A stretch of DNA of 32,066 nt from Leptofilum sp050292445 (lineage in GTDB: Bacteria; Chloroflexota; Anaerolineae; Promineifilales; Promineifilaceae), in assembly GCA_050292445.1 (NCBI GenBank), contig JBNKLQ010000036.1, positions 1 through 32,066 of the forward strand, written 5' to 3'. Below the pieces are notes generated by a model. It searched no databases. It was given only the letters and a program-made list of their open reading frames with translations, and was not told the DNA's origin. Shown one piece after another: positions 16,549 through 23,559 of this stretch; the first letter of the stretch is position 1, and each line of letters starts with the position of its first letter. A program made the position numbers and the translations under genes.

Positions 16549-16606
16549 GTCACTCCCGCGCAGGTGGGAGTCCATGCGTTTGGATTTCCGCCTGCGCGGG
16601 AATGAC
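16549..16606. repeat. REP-like palindromic repeat element
   Basis: The arms GTCACTCCCGCGCAGG and CCTGCGCGGGAATGAC match at 15 of 16 positions. They enclose an inner palindrome (GTGGGAGTCCA / TGGATTTCCGC). The layout is that of the widespread dispersed elements of GTCATTCCCGCG...GCGGGAATGAC type. It ends 20 bases before the enoyl-CoA hydratase start. Confidence 0.75.
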
Positions 16607-16626
16607 AAGCAAAGGTTGAGGTTGTG

Positions 16627-17412
16627 ATGGCGTTTGAGACAATTCTGTTTGAGGTTGGAAATGGCGTGGCCACCATTACGCTAAACCGGCCAGACAAGCT
16701 AAATGCATTTAACGACCAGATGATCGACGAAACAACGGCCGCTTTCAAACAAGTTGGTCGTGACAAAGCAATTCGCTGCGTGGTGCTAACCGGAAACGGC
16801 CGTGCCTTTTCTAGCGGCCAGGATTTGGCCGATGTAATGGAGCGGGGCGACAGCTTCTCCATTGGCGATCATTTGCGCCACGGCTACCACAAACTCATCA
16901 AGCAAATGGTGCGGCTGGAAAAACCGATCATTGGGGCGATTAACGGTATTGCCGCCGGGGCAGGCGTTGGCGTGGCCCTGGCCACCGACATCCGAATTGC
17001 TGCCGACAGCGCCAGCTTTATGCTGGCCTTTAGCAAAGTGGGCTTGGTGCCAGACAGCGGCACCAACTGGTTGCTGCCCCGGCTCATCGGGCAGGCGCGT
17101 GCTTACGAGATGGCCGTCACGGCCGACAAAATCCCGGCAGAAAAAGCGCTGGCCTGGGGCATGGTGAACCGCGTCGTGCCTGCGGCGCAACTGATGGAAA
17201 CGGTGGCCGCCTGGGCTGGCCCACTGGCGACCGGCCCCACGCTGGCCTACGGGCTGGCCAAGCGGGCCATGAACCAGGCGTGGCACACCGATCTGTTCGG
17301 TGCGCTGGAATATGAAGCCCATCTGCAAGAAATTGCCGGGCGCAGTCACGATAACAAAGAGGGCGTGATGGCATTTTTGGAGAAGCGTGAAGCGCAGTTT
17401 AAAGGCGAGTAA
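16627..17412 (+). CDS. Enoyl-CoA hydratase/isomerase (PaaG-like)
   Basis: A crotonase-fold enzyme of 261 residues acting on CoA thioesters in beta-oxidation or phenylacetyl-CoA-type degradation. It has LNRPDKLNAFN, the oxyanion segment AFSSGQDL, INGIAAGAGVGVAL and, in place of the hydratase Glu, VGLVPDSGTNWLLPR, where the Asp resembles PaaG-type isomerases. That makes an isomerase role at least as likely as classical hydration. I chose the ATG at 16627; GAGG lies 6 bases upstream, and a GTG directly before it would add one residue. It is followed by a 3-hydroxyacyl-CoA dehydrogenase gene after a palindromic spacer, so the two probably act in succession. Confidence 0.9.
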   Translation: MAFETILFEVGNGVATITLNRPDKLNAFNDQMIDETTAAFKQVGRDKAIRCVVLTGNGRAFSSGQDLADVMERGDSFSIGDHLRHGYHKLIKQMVRLEKPIIGAINGIAAGAGVGVALATDIRIAADSASFMLAFSKVGLVPDSGTNWLLPRLIGQARAYEMAVTADKIPAEKALAWGMVNRVVPAAQLMETVAAWAGPLATGPTLAYGLAKRAMNQAWHTDLFGALEYEAHLQEIAGRSHDNKEGVMAFLEKREAQFKGE

Positions 17413-17477
17413 GCGGTAATCGGTTATCCGTAATCGGTAACTTTCTTACTGATTACCGTTCACCGATTACCGCTTAC
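17409..17477. repeat. Inverted-repeat element of the TAATC/GATTA family
   Basis: GTAAGCGGTAATCGGT (17409-17424) and ACCGATTACCGCTTAC (17462-17477) are perfect 16-bp arms. Inside are further TAATCGGTAA and TTACTGATTA copies that can pair. The element fills the gap between the hydratase and dehydrogenase genes and overlaps the hydratase stop codon. Related words recur inside the copA gene (25129-25205). Confidence 0.75.
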
Positions 17478-17495
17478 TCAAGAAAAGGAAGCAGT

Positions 17496-18344
17496 ATGAA
17501 AAAGGTTGCAGTCATCGGCGCAGGCACGATGGGAGCGGGGATTGCTCAGGTGTCGGCGTTAGCAGGATATGAGGTTGTTTTGTACGACGTAGCGGATGAC
17601 GTGCTGGCGCAATCGCTGGACGGTATTCGGACCTCGATTGACAAGGGCGTGGCGCGGGGGAAAACGGAAGTGGCTGTGGCCGAAACAGCCAAAGCAGCCA
17701 TCGAGTATACGACCTCGTTGGAAACGGCCGCACAGGCCGACCTCATCATTGAAGCTGCCCCTGAGAAGCTGAATTTGAAGCAAGAGATTTTTGCCACGCT
17801 GGATGCGGCCGCGCCGGAACAGACCATTTTAAGCAGCAACACCTCCAGCCTAAGCATTAGTGCCCTGGCCGGGGCCACCCAGCGTGCAGACCAGGTTGTG
17901 GGCGTTCATTTCTTCAATCCAGCGCACATCATGCAGCTGGTGGAGATCATTCGCGGCGATTTTACGAGTGATGAGACGGTGGCAACCGTGCAGGAGTATG
18001 TGGCGCAGGTGGGGAAAACGGCCGTTCTTTGTAAAGATACGCCTGCTTTTATTGTAAATCGGGTAGCACGGCCGTTTTATGGCGAAGCGTTCCGGCTGCT
18101 GGGCGAAAACGCCACTGATCCGGCCACACTGGACAAGTTGATGCGCTCTATTGGCTTCCGCATGGGGCCGTTTGAACTGGTCGACTTGATTGGCTGCGAT
18201 GTGAATCTGGCCGTGACACAATCGGTATACGATGCCTATTTCCAGGAGCCGAAATATCGCCCGCATCCCATCCAAAAGCGCATGGTGGAAAGCGGCCGTT
18301 TAGGCCGTAAAACCGGGCATGGCTTTTACGATTACGACAAATAA
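17496..18344 (+). CDS. 3-hydroxyacyl-CoA dehydrogenase
   Basis: NAD-dependent oxidation of 3-hydroxyacyl-CoA to 3-ketoacyl-CoA. At 282 residues it is the usual single-function (HbdA/PaaH-type) size. It has the N-terminal Rossmann motif GAGTMGAGIA, the substrate loop SSNTSSLSI, the catalytic segment HFFNPAHIMQLVEII (His with its Glu partner), and the C-terminal domain IGFRMGPFELVDLIG. AAGGAAG lies 5-6 bases upstream of the ATG. With the upstream hydratase it makes two successive beta-oxidation steps; no thiolase is present in the window. Confidence 0.95.
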   Translation: MKKVAVIGAGTMGAGIAQVSALAGYEVVLYDVADDVLAQSLDGIRTSIDKGVARGKTEVAVAETAKAAIEYTTSLETAAQADLIIEAAPEKLNLKQEIFATLDAAAPEQTILSSNTSSLSISALAGATQRADQVVGVHFFNPAHIMQLVEIIRGDFTSDETVATVQEYVAQVGKTAVLCKDTPAFIVNRVARPFYGEAFRLLGENATDPATLDKLMRSIGFRMGPFELVDLIGCDVNLAVTQSVYDAYFQEPKYRPHPIQKRMVESGRLGRKTGHGFYDYDK

Positions 18345-18379
18345 ACCATTTCACAAGGGTCGTTTCCGGAGAAATGGTT
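18344..18379. repeat. Short inverted repeat after the dehydrogenase gene
   Basis: AACCATTTC (18344-18352) and GAAATGGTT (18371-18379), perfect 9-bp arms with an 18-base loop. The left arm begins at the stop codon. It has no T-run, so terminator function is uncertain. Confidence 0.4.
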
Positions 18380-18425
18380 CCATCATGAAAGTTTCCGGGG
18401 AAATTAGACAAACATTACTTTTACT

Positions 18426-19301
18426 ATGGAGAACTTCAACGAACAAGCATTGACCTGGCTACGTGAGCACGGACTAACTATTCTTTTGATCATCGTTGTG
18501 TCTGTGGTTGCCTATTATTTACTGGGTATCTTGACCCGTGCCCTCAGCCGTCGCATTCAGGCGCTGGATGATGTGGAAGACAGTGAGCTAGACCGGCGGA
18601 CAAAGACCATTTTTCGCGTGGTGCACAGTACCGGCGTGGTCATTATCATCAGTACGGCAATCATGATGATTTTGACCGAACTGGGCGTGGCCATCACGCC
18701 TGTGTTGGCCAGCGTTGGCTTTGTGGGGCTGGCATTTGGCCTCGGCGCGCAAACGCTGGTCAAGGATATGATTGCCGGGCTGTTTATCCTCATCGAAGAT
18801 CATTACACTGTGGGAGATGTGGTAGAAATTGGTGGCATCACCGGCACGGTGGAGCACATGACGCTGCGGGCTACGGAAATGCGCGATCTGTATGGCACGG
18901 TCCACATTATTCCCAATGGGGAGATTCGTATTGTGGCCAATAAATCACGCGATTGGTCGCGGGCGATTGTGGATGTGAGCGTGACATATGAAGAGGATGT
19001 GGATACGGCCGTACAAACTCTGCAAGAAATTGGCGAAGCCATGGCCGAACATAAAATGATGGGCCTGCTGCTGCAAGAATCAGCCGTGGTTACCGGTGTG
19101 GAAGGATTGGAAGATTGGGCCGTGCGGCTGCGCATCATGGTAAAAACATTGCCTAATGCCCAGTGGGAAGTGCAGCGCTATTTGCGCCGCCAAATTCGCA
19201 TCATCTTTGCCGAAAAAGGTCTGGAACTGGCCTTCCCCCGCCAGGACGTCATGATCGTTGGCGAACCCAACGGAAAACAGGACACAGATAAACGCAGATG
19301 A
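18426..19301 (+). CDS. MscS-family small-conductance mechanosensitive channel
   Basis: A 291-residue channel releasing solutes on osmotic downshock. It has three predicted N-terminal membrane helices, the pore helix GFVGLAFGLGAQTLVKDMIAG, then the beta domain FILIEDHYTVGDVVEIGGITG with the conserved PNGEI, and a C-terminal alpha/beta domain. The length fits the short YkuT/YnaI-like class. The last codons (QDTDKRR and stop) lie inside a dispersed inverted repeat, so the native C-terminus may have been replaced by repeat sequence. No good ribosome site precedes the ATG. Confidence 0.93.
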   Translation: MENFNEQALTWLREHGLTILLIIVVSVVAYYLLGILTRALSRRIQALDDVEDSELDRRTKTIFRVVHSTGVVIIISTAIMMILTELGVAITPVLASVGFVGLAFGLGAQTLVKDMIAGLFILIEDHYTVGDVVEIGGITGTVEHMTLRATEMRDLYGTVHIIPNGEIRIVANKSRDWSRAIVDVSVTYEEDVDTAVQTLQEIGEAMAEHKMMGLLLQESAVVTGVEGLEDWAVRLRIMVKTLPNAQWEVQRYLRRQIRIIFAEKGLELAFPRQDVMIVGEPNGKQDTDKRR

Positions 19302-19346
19302 ACGCAGATTTCTTTTATCTGTGAAAATCTGCGTTCATCTGTGTCC
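19280..19346. repeat. Inverted repeat overlapping the MscS gene 3' end
   Basis: GGACACAGAT followed by two AACGCAGAT copies pairs with AAATCTGCGTTCATCTGTGTCC downstream; one 10-base unit is left unpaired. Such ATCTGCGTTCATCTGTGTCC-type repeats are dispersed in many bacterial genomes. The left arm supplies the MscS stop codon, and the element separates two convergent genes, where it may serve as a terminator. Confidence 0.7.
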
Positions 19347-19356
19347 GAAATGCTTT

Positions 19357-19812
19357 TTACTGTTCGATGTCGTAGCCGGCGGTTTCCCAGGCTAGAATGC
19401 CACCATCCATGTTGTGGACATTATCATACCCTTGCTGGCGCAAAAAGTCGGTGATTTGGCCGCTGCGATTGCCGCTGCGACAGGTGACAATCACCTCTTT
19501 GTCAGTGGGAATCTCAGCCAGGCGGTTGGCTACTTCACCCATGGGAATAAGCGTAACGCCAGGAATGTGCCCTTCGTCATATTCATACTGTTCCCGCACG
19601 TCTAGCAGAACAACATCATCCCGGTCTTTAACGCTGGCCACGGTTTGCACGTTTACCGTGTCGGCCAGATCAAGCGTTTCGCTGGAATCAACGACTGCTG
19701 CTGAGGCAGGGGCTGTTGTGGCTTCCGTTTGTCCGCCGCAGGCAACGGCCGTTCCCAGCATCATTAGTAAAAATAAAACCAGCACAATACGTTTTATGTC
19801 CATTTTTTTCAA
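19357..19812 (-). CDS. Rhodanese-domain lipoprotein
   Basis: A 151-residue exported sulfurtransferase-like protein. A signal peptide (IKRIVLVLFLLMMLGTAVAC) ends in a lipobox with the lipidated cysteine, followed by a short Ala/Thr linker. A single rhodanese domain follows, with DVREQYEYDEGHIPG and the active loop CRSGNRSG. The start is a TTG at 19812 with GGAGG seven bases upstream; the ATG three codons later is too far from it. It lies 28 bases behind the ICMT-like gene and is likely in its operon. Its role outside the membrane is unknown, with thiol or sulfide handling possible. Confidence 0.9.
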   Translation of the reverse strand: MKKMDIKRIVLVLFLLMMLGTAVACGGQTEATTAPASAAVVDSSETLDLADTVNVQTVASVKDRDDVVLLDVREQYEYDEGHIPGVTLIPMGEVANRLAEIPTDKEVIVTCRSGNRSGQITDFLRQQGYDNVHNMDGGILAWETAGYDIEQ

Positions 19813-19840
19813 GGCAAAACCTCCAAGTTGATAAATCAGA

Positions 19841-20329
19841 TCAATACAGAAAAGGAATCAGTTTGCGCACGCGTTGTTGATAAGCTTCATAATTGTCATA
19901 CTTTTCGCGTAGCCAAATTTCCTCCCGCCTGGATTTTACGTCAAAAAATAAAAATAGAATGAGTGCATAAAGCATGCTAAGCCAGCCACCACGCAGTAGG
20001 CCAAGACCAAACGCACCCAGAATAATACCGCTGTAAATCGGGTGGCGTACCCAGTGATAGGCACCATGTTCCACCATATGGGCATTTTCTCTGGGGCGAG
20101 GAACGGCCGTTAAATTGCTACCTAAACTCACTAAGCCGCCCAAAACCAACACGCTACCCAGCACTCCCAGAACCAGCCCCGCCACAATCGTGATAGTGCG
20201 CCACAATCCATTCCATACGGACCAGCCGGGCAAAGCTGCTGGACCAATAGCAACCAGCCCAAACAAGATGACCTGGATCACCACGTACCATTCGCCATTT
20301 GGCCCTTTCCACCACGGTTGTTTTCTCAT
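19841..20329 (-). CDS. ICMT/PEMT-family membrane methyltransferase
   Basis: A 162-residue integral membrane protein with four or so hydrophobic segments. It has the SAM-binding signature of the isoprenylcysteine carboxyl methyltransferase family, HGAYHWVRHPIYSG, and EEIWLREKYDNYEAYQQRV near the end. The bacterial substrates of this family are mostly unknown. The start is ATG 20329, with GAGG about 10 bases upstream, rather than the upstream frame start at 20368. It is followed after 28 bases by the rhodanese lipoprotein gene. Confidence 0.87.
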   Translation of the reverse strand: MRKQPWWKGPNGEWYVVIQVILFGLVAIGPAALPGWSVWNGLWRTITIVAGLVLGVLGSVLVLGGLVSLGSNLTAVPRPRENAHMVEHGAYHWVRHPIYSGIILGAFGLGLLRGGWLSMLYALILFLFFDVKSRREEIWLREKYDNYEAYQQRVRKLIPFLY

Positions 20330-20403
20330 TGGTAAAATTCCTCTTCTTCTGATGCAAAATTTTAGCACAGGTTACAGAGCGTGCTTTTCTCTTTACACAA
20401 CTC

Positions 20404-21150
20404 TTACATTGCGCCAAGCAGTGTGTTCACCAATGCTTGCAGTAAGTTTACCGACTGCTCAATGGCTTCGGGCTGGCCACGAAACGGTTTGGGCCATTTG
20501 TCTAACGGCCGTCTTTCCACCACGCGGGCAGTGGCACAAAGCTCAATTTGCAGTGCGGGGATGCTCAACTGCTGCGAAGCAAAGCGGGTGATGGTGTAAT
20601 TGGCCAATCCACCCGTAAAGCGCGGATGATTCAAGACAAAATGGTCCCAACGCAGTTCAGAGAATTCTTTGGCGGCGGTCTGGCTGATTGGTCGAAAATG
20701 TTTCTCAACTGTTTGCAAGATAAGCGATTCTTGATTTGGACAGGAACGGCCGTTCATGGTACCCAAGGCCAACCCGATTTTGTATTTGTTAGACATACCA
20801 TGCAGGTCCAGCACAAACTGGATGCCCTTGTTTTGCACGATTTCTTGCAGGCGCTGCTTGTACGGACTTTGGCGATCCCAGTTCGGGTCGCCTAAAGAGC
20901 GATAATGGCTGTAAAGGGCATGGACGCCTGTCTTTTTTGCCAGGAATTGGGCCAGCGCCCCGGTAAATTCCTCTTCTCCCTTGAGCCGTTGGCGGCGTAG
21001 GTGAACCGTGGCATGGGGCGCAGAGATGAGGATAGGCACATCGCCTGGTTGGTAGGTGAATGACGGTTCTCCATCTGGCGCTAAAGCTGTGTAGGAAACG
21101 GCCGTTTCCAGTTCCTGCAATCGATCTAAAAATGAAAGCCCCATACCCAT
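20404..21150 (-). CDS. N-formylglutamate amidohydrolase-like protein
   Basis: A 248-residue protein resembling the FGase family. It has ILISAPHATVHLR (metal-site His region), KGEEEFTGALAQFLA, HYRSLGDPNWD, FVLDLHGMS and, near the end, ALQIELCATAR. Family members cleave N-formylglutamate or other N-acyl amino acids with a metal ion. No histidine-degradation genes are present, so the substrate is open. The start at ATG 21150 has no clear ribosome site, and a second in-frame ATG lies two codons on. It lies 74 bases upstream of the ICMT-like gene on the same strand. It carries three ACGGCCGT words. Confidence 0.75.
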   Translation of the reverse strand: MGMGLSFLDRLQELETAVSYTALAPDGEPSFTYQPGDVPILISAPHATVHLRRQRLKGEEEFTGALAQFLAKKTGVHALYSHYRSLGDPNWDRQSPYKQRLQEIVQNKGIQFVLDLHGMSNKYKIGLALGTMNGRSCPNQESLILQTVEKHFRPISQTAAKEFSELRWDHFVLNHPRFTGGLANYTITRFASQQLSIPALQIELCATARVVERRPLDKWPKPFRGQPEAIEQSVNLLQALVNTLLGAM

Positions 21151-21238
21151 GATTATAATTCAGGATGAATTCCTTGACCCCCTCATCACAATCCGGTTGA
21201 ATATGGGCAGTTAATAACTGTCTCAAGGAGATTGTTTG

Positions 21239-22066
21239 GTGAACCCCAAAATTATTTTTCCAGAAGTCAAAAACATCATTGCTGTGGCCAGTGGCAAGGG
21301 CGGGGTGGGTAAAACCACTGTTACTGTTAACCTCGCTTTGGCGCTCCTGCGGCAGGGAGCCAAAGTTGGCATTTTTGATGCTGATGTGTATGGGCCAAAC
21401 GTGCCCATCATGCTAGGGATTCATCGCCATAAGGCAGCCGATGGCATGGCAGCCATTGCACGCCGTAAGGAAGCGCCTCCGTACATCAAACCACTTTCTC
21501 GCTTTGGTTTAAACATTATGTCAATTGGTTTACTCGTGGCCGAAAACGAAGTGATTGATCCGGCGCGCAGCCCGGACGCGGTGGGGCAACTGGTGGTGCA
21601 AACCTTGAAAGATGTGATTTGGGGGCCGCTGGACTATTTGTTGATTGATTTGCCGCCGTCGGCCGGACAGCCGCAGGCGTCGCTGTTGCAGCGGGTGCCG
21701 CTGCGCGGGGTCGTCATCGTTACCACGCCGCAGGATTTGAGCCTGCTGGATGCGTCCCGTTCGCTGCTGATGTTTCAGGAAGCCAATGTGCCAATCTTGG
21801 GCATTGTGGAGAACATGAGCTACTTCATTTGTCCCAACTGCAATGAGAAGCACGAGATTTTTCAGCGATCGGCCAAATGGCGGACAGCGGCATTAGCCGA
21901 GACGCCCATTTTAGGCCAGATACCGCTGACAACGGCCGTTTCCCAAAGCATCAATCAGGCCAATCCCCTTATGCACGATCATCCAGACACGCCCCAGGCT
22001 GAAGCGTTTATGGCGGTGACGGCCGTTTTGCAGCAGCAGCTTCAGGGGGAAAACGGCCGTGCCTGA
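21239..22066 (+). CDS. mrp: Mrp/NBP35-family P-loop ATPase (Fe-S carrier)
   Basis: A 275-residue Mrp/ApbC-type scaffold or carrier for iron-sulfur clusters. It has the deviant Walker A GKGGVGKTTVTVNLALAL, FDADVYGPNVPIMLG, LLIDLPPS, and the C-terminal CPNC pair that binds the bridging cluster. It lacks the N-terminal DUF59 domain found in many Mrp proteins. The start is taken as GTG 21239 with AAGGAG eight bases upstream; TTG 21236 is equally possible. It ends 3 bases before the convergent esterase stop, with no terminator between them. Confidence 0.92.
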   Translation: MNPKIIFPEVKNIIAVASGKGGVGKTTVTVNLALALLRQGAKVGIFDADVYGPNVPIMLGIHRHKAADGMAAIARRKEAPPYIKPLSRFGLNIMSIGLLVAENEVIDPARSPDAVGQLVVQTLKDVIWGPLDYLLIDLPPSAGQPQASLLQRVPLRGVVIVTTPQDLSLLDASRSLLMFQEANVPILGIVENMSYFICPNCNEKHEIFQRSAKWRTAALAETPILGQIPLTTAVSQSINQANPLMHDHPDTPQAEAFMAVTAVLQQQLQGENGRA

Positions 22067-22069
22067 TTG

Positions 22070-22747
22070 TTAAGCGATTTCTTCGGCGCGTTCCGCCCAC
22101 CAGCTTTTCAGCTTGCGCATCCCGGCCCCGTTCAACTTGTGCCCCGTCTCATATTCACGATATTCCAGAAAGGCACCTGCTGCCCGAACCGCCTTGCCAC
22201 ATTCTCTCGCAATTTCTAGGGGAACACGGTCATCCTCTGTGCCAACCGCCATGAATACAGGCAGGTCAGTCAGCCGGGCCGTTTCAATCGCATCATCCAC
22301 CTCTCGCGGCATAAAGCCAACCAGGCTGGCAATGCCCTGCACTTTCTCTGGCGTGCGGATGGCTATGGCAAAAGAGGCTGCTGCGCCTTGGCTGAATCCC
22401 ATCAAGTAAATTTGGTCTGGATCAGCATCATACAATTGAGGTAGAGCATCAATGAATTGTTCCAGGGTGTTAACGGCCGTATCGAAAGCGCTCAGCGCGG
22501 GCCACTCATCTTGCTGCCGGGGATGCCAACTGTAACGGCCGTTGCCTTCATCTACAATGGCGCGGGGGGCAACCAGTAGCCACTCCTGCGGCAGCGTCTG
22601 CCGAAAGATCCACATCACATCTTCTGAGCCCAAATGGCCATGGATCAGAACAACGGTGGGGTGAGGCCCTGGTGTGTTTGGTTTTAAAACGCGGTGGGGT
22701 AAAACGGCCGTTTCATCTTCAACAAGAAAGGGTTTTTCATTCTGCAT
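22070..22747 (-). CDS. Alpha/beta hydrolase, phospholipase/carboxylesterase type
   Basis: A 225-residue esterase of the Abhydrolase_2 family. It has the oxyanion region VVLIHGHLGSEDVM, nucleophile elbow GFSQGAA, the acid in GTEDDRVP and the base in TGHKL. There is no signal peptide, so it is cytosolic. AGGAAG precedes the ATG by about 5 bases. The leader between its promoter (22856-22884) and the ATG holds a complete intrinsic terminator, so expression may depend on read-through. It carries three ACGGCCGT words. Confidence 0.9.
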   Translation of the reverse strand: MQNEKPFLVEDETAVLPHRVLKPNTPGPHPTVVLIHGHLGSEDVMWIFRQTLPQEWLLVAPRAIVDEGNGRYSWHPRQQDEWPALSAFDTAVNTLEQFIDALPQLYDADPDQIYLMGFSQGAAASFAIAIRTPEKVQGIASLVGFMPREVDDAIETARLTDLPVFMAVGTEDDRVPLEIARECGKAVRAAGAFLEYREYETGHKLNGAGMRKLKSWWAERAEEIA

Positions 22748-22791
22748 GCTTGCTTCCTAATTTGCTGTGGCTTCCCTATTGGTGAATAGAC

Positions 22792-22836
22792 AAAAAAAGG
22801 AGGTGGCGAACTAACGGGCGTTAGTCCGACCACCTC
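22792..22836 (-). terminator. Terminator in the esterase leader, possible attenuator
   Basis: Read on the minus strand, GAGGTGGTCGGACTAAC-GCCC-GTTAGTTCGCCACCTC folds into a long hairpin followed by a run of eight T. It starts only about 15 bases after the expected transcript start and lies 45 bases before the esterase ATG. It could attenuate the gene or end a short RNA of about 55 bases. Confidence 0.7.
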
Positions 22837-22855
22837 TGGGGGGGGAGCCGTAAAC

Positions 22856-22884
22856 AGTATAGCACTATCAGTTTATCTCGTCAA
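22856..22884 (-). promoter_or_regulatory. Sigma-70-type promoter of the esterase gene
   Basis: On the minus strand TTGACG (22884-22879) and TATACT (22861-22856) are separated by exactly 17 bp. It is divergent from the csoR promoter, about 63 bp away. Confidence 0.65.
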
Positions 22885-22946
22885 TCCCTTTGTCAATAGC
22901 TCTCAAGTCAGATGACATTTGACCTAAATTTCCCTAGATTTAGCTG

Positions 22947-22974
22947 TTGACAGCTGAGCCAAATGGCGTACAAT
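22947..22974 (+). promoter_or_regulatory. Sigma-70-type promoter of the copper operon
   Basis: TTGACA (22947-22952) and TACAAT (22969-22974) have a 16-bp spacer. The upstream ATG at 22963 lies inside this promoter, so the csoR start must be the one at 23020. Confidence 0.7.
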
Positions 22975-22982
22975 ACAGGAAA

Positions 22983-23007
22983 TCCCACCCCCCTGGGGGA
23001 GGGGGTA
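22983..23007. promoter_or_regulatory. Candidate CsoR operator
   Basis: The C-tract/G-tract near-dyad CCCACCCCCC-T-GGGGGAGGGGG starts 9 bases after the -10 box and runs over the expected transcript start. C/G-tract dyads of this form are the operator type of CsoR/RcnR regulators, so copper-free CsoR would block its own operon. The match is by style, not to an exact published site. Confidence 0.6.
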
Positions 23008-23019
23008 AGCGAGGCAAAT

Positions 23020-23298
23020 ATGGACGATGTAACTAAAAAAACGGTGAAACAAAGATTGGCTAGTGCTGCTGGGCACATCAAAGGCATCGAACGGATGGTG
23101 GAAGATGACACCTACTGCATTGATGTGATTAAGCAGGTGCAGGCAGTGCAGGCCGCGCTGAATAAAGTTACCTCCATCATACTGGACAATCATCTACACA
23201 CTTGCGTGACCACGGCTATTCGTGACGATGAGCCGGATGAACGGGAGCGCGTTTTGCAAGAGATTACCAGTGTCTTTACCATGTCAAATAAAATTTAA
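23020..23298 (+). CDS. csoR: CsoR-family copper-sensing repressor
   Basis: A 92-residue all-helical repressor of the CsoR/RcnR family that leaves DNA when it binds Cu(I). It has the start of the family fold KQRLASAAGHIKGIERMVED. The Cu(I) ligand set is spaced C-x24-H-x3-C (YC, then NH, then TC), the CsoR pattern rather than the RcnR or FrmR one. The start is ATG 23020, with GCGAGG 5 bases upstream. It opens the csoR-copZ-copA operon behind a strong promoter and a C/G-tract operator. Confidence 0.95.
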   Translation: MDDVTKKTVKQRLASAAGHIKGIERMVEDDTYCIDVIKQVQAVQAALNKVTSIILDNHLHTCVTTAIRDDEPDERERVLQEITSVFTMSNKI

Positions 23299-23316
23299 TT
23301 TTTTGAGGAGATGATC

Positions 23317-23538
23317 ATGACAACAAAAACATTTACAGTGCCCAATATTAGCTGCGGTCACTGCACCCACACCATTGAGATGGAATTAGGCGATTTGGCC
23401 GGCGTGCAAAATGTTAAGGCCGAGCAGGAAAGCAAAAAAGTAACCGTTGAGTGGAGCGATCCGGCTTCCTGGGAAAAAATTCAGGCGTTGCTGCAAGAGA
23501 TTAACTACCCGCCCGAAGGGCTTATCCAGATTAGCTAA
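23317..23538 (+). CDS. copZ: CopZ-like heavy-metal-associated (HMA) copper chaperone
   Basis: A 73-residue ferredoxin-like HMA protein delivering Cu(I) to the ATPase. The metal loop is SCGHCTHTI (CxxC) near residues 11-16. The middle of the chain (VQNVKAEQESKKVTVEW) is typical of the fold. ATG 23317 is preferred over ATG 23311 because the GAGGAG ribosome site ends directly at 23310. It lies 18 bases after csoR and about 21 before copA. Confidence 0.93.
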   Translation: MTTKTFTVPNISCGHCTHTIEMELGDLAGVQNVKAEQESKKVTVEWSDPASWEKIQALLQEINYPPEGLIQIS

Positions 23539-23559
23539 ATTTTTTTGAGGAAGGACAAT

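Noticed and set aside
22790..22850. T-box or fluoride riboswitch in the esterase leader
   Set aside because: The hairpin lacks the T-box AGGGTGG...CCGCG core and the fluoride motif, and the leader before it is only about 15 bases, too short for a known aptamer.
22963..23019. Longer N-terminus for CsoR starting at the ATG at 22963
   Set aside because: That ATG sits inside the promoter, between the -35 and -10 boxes, and the added residues translate the operator tract.
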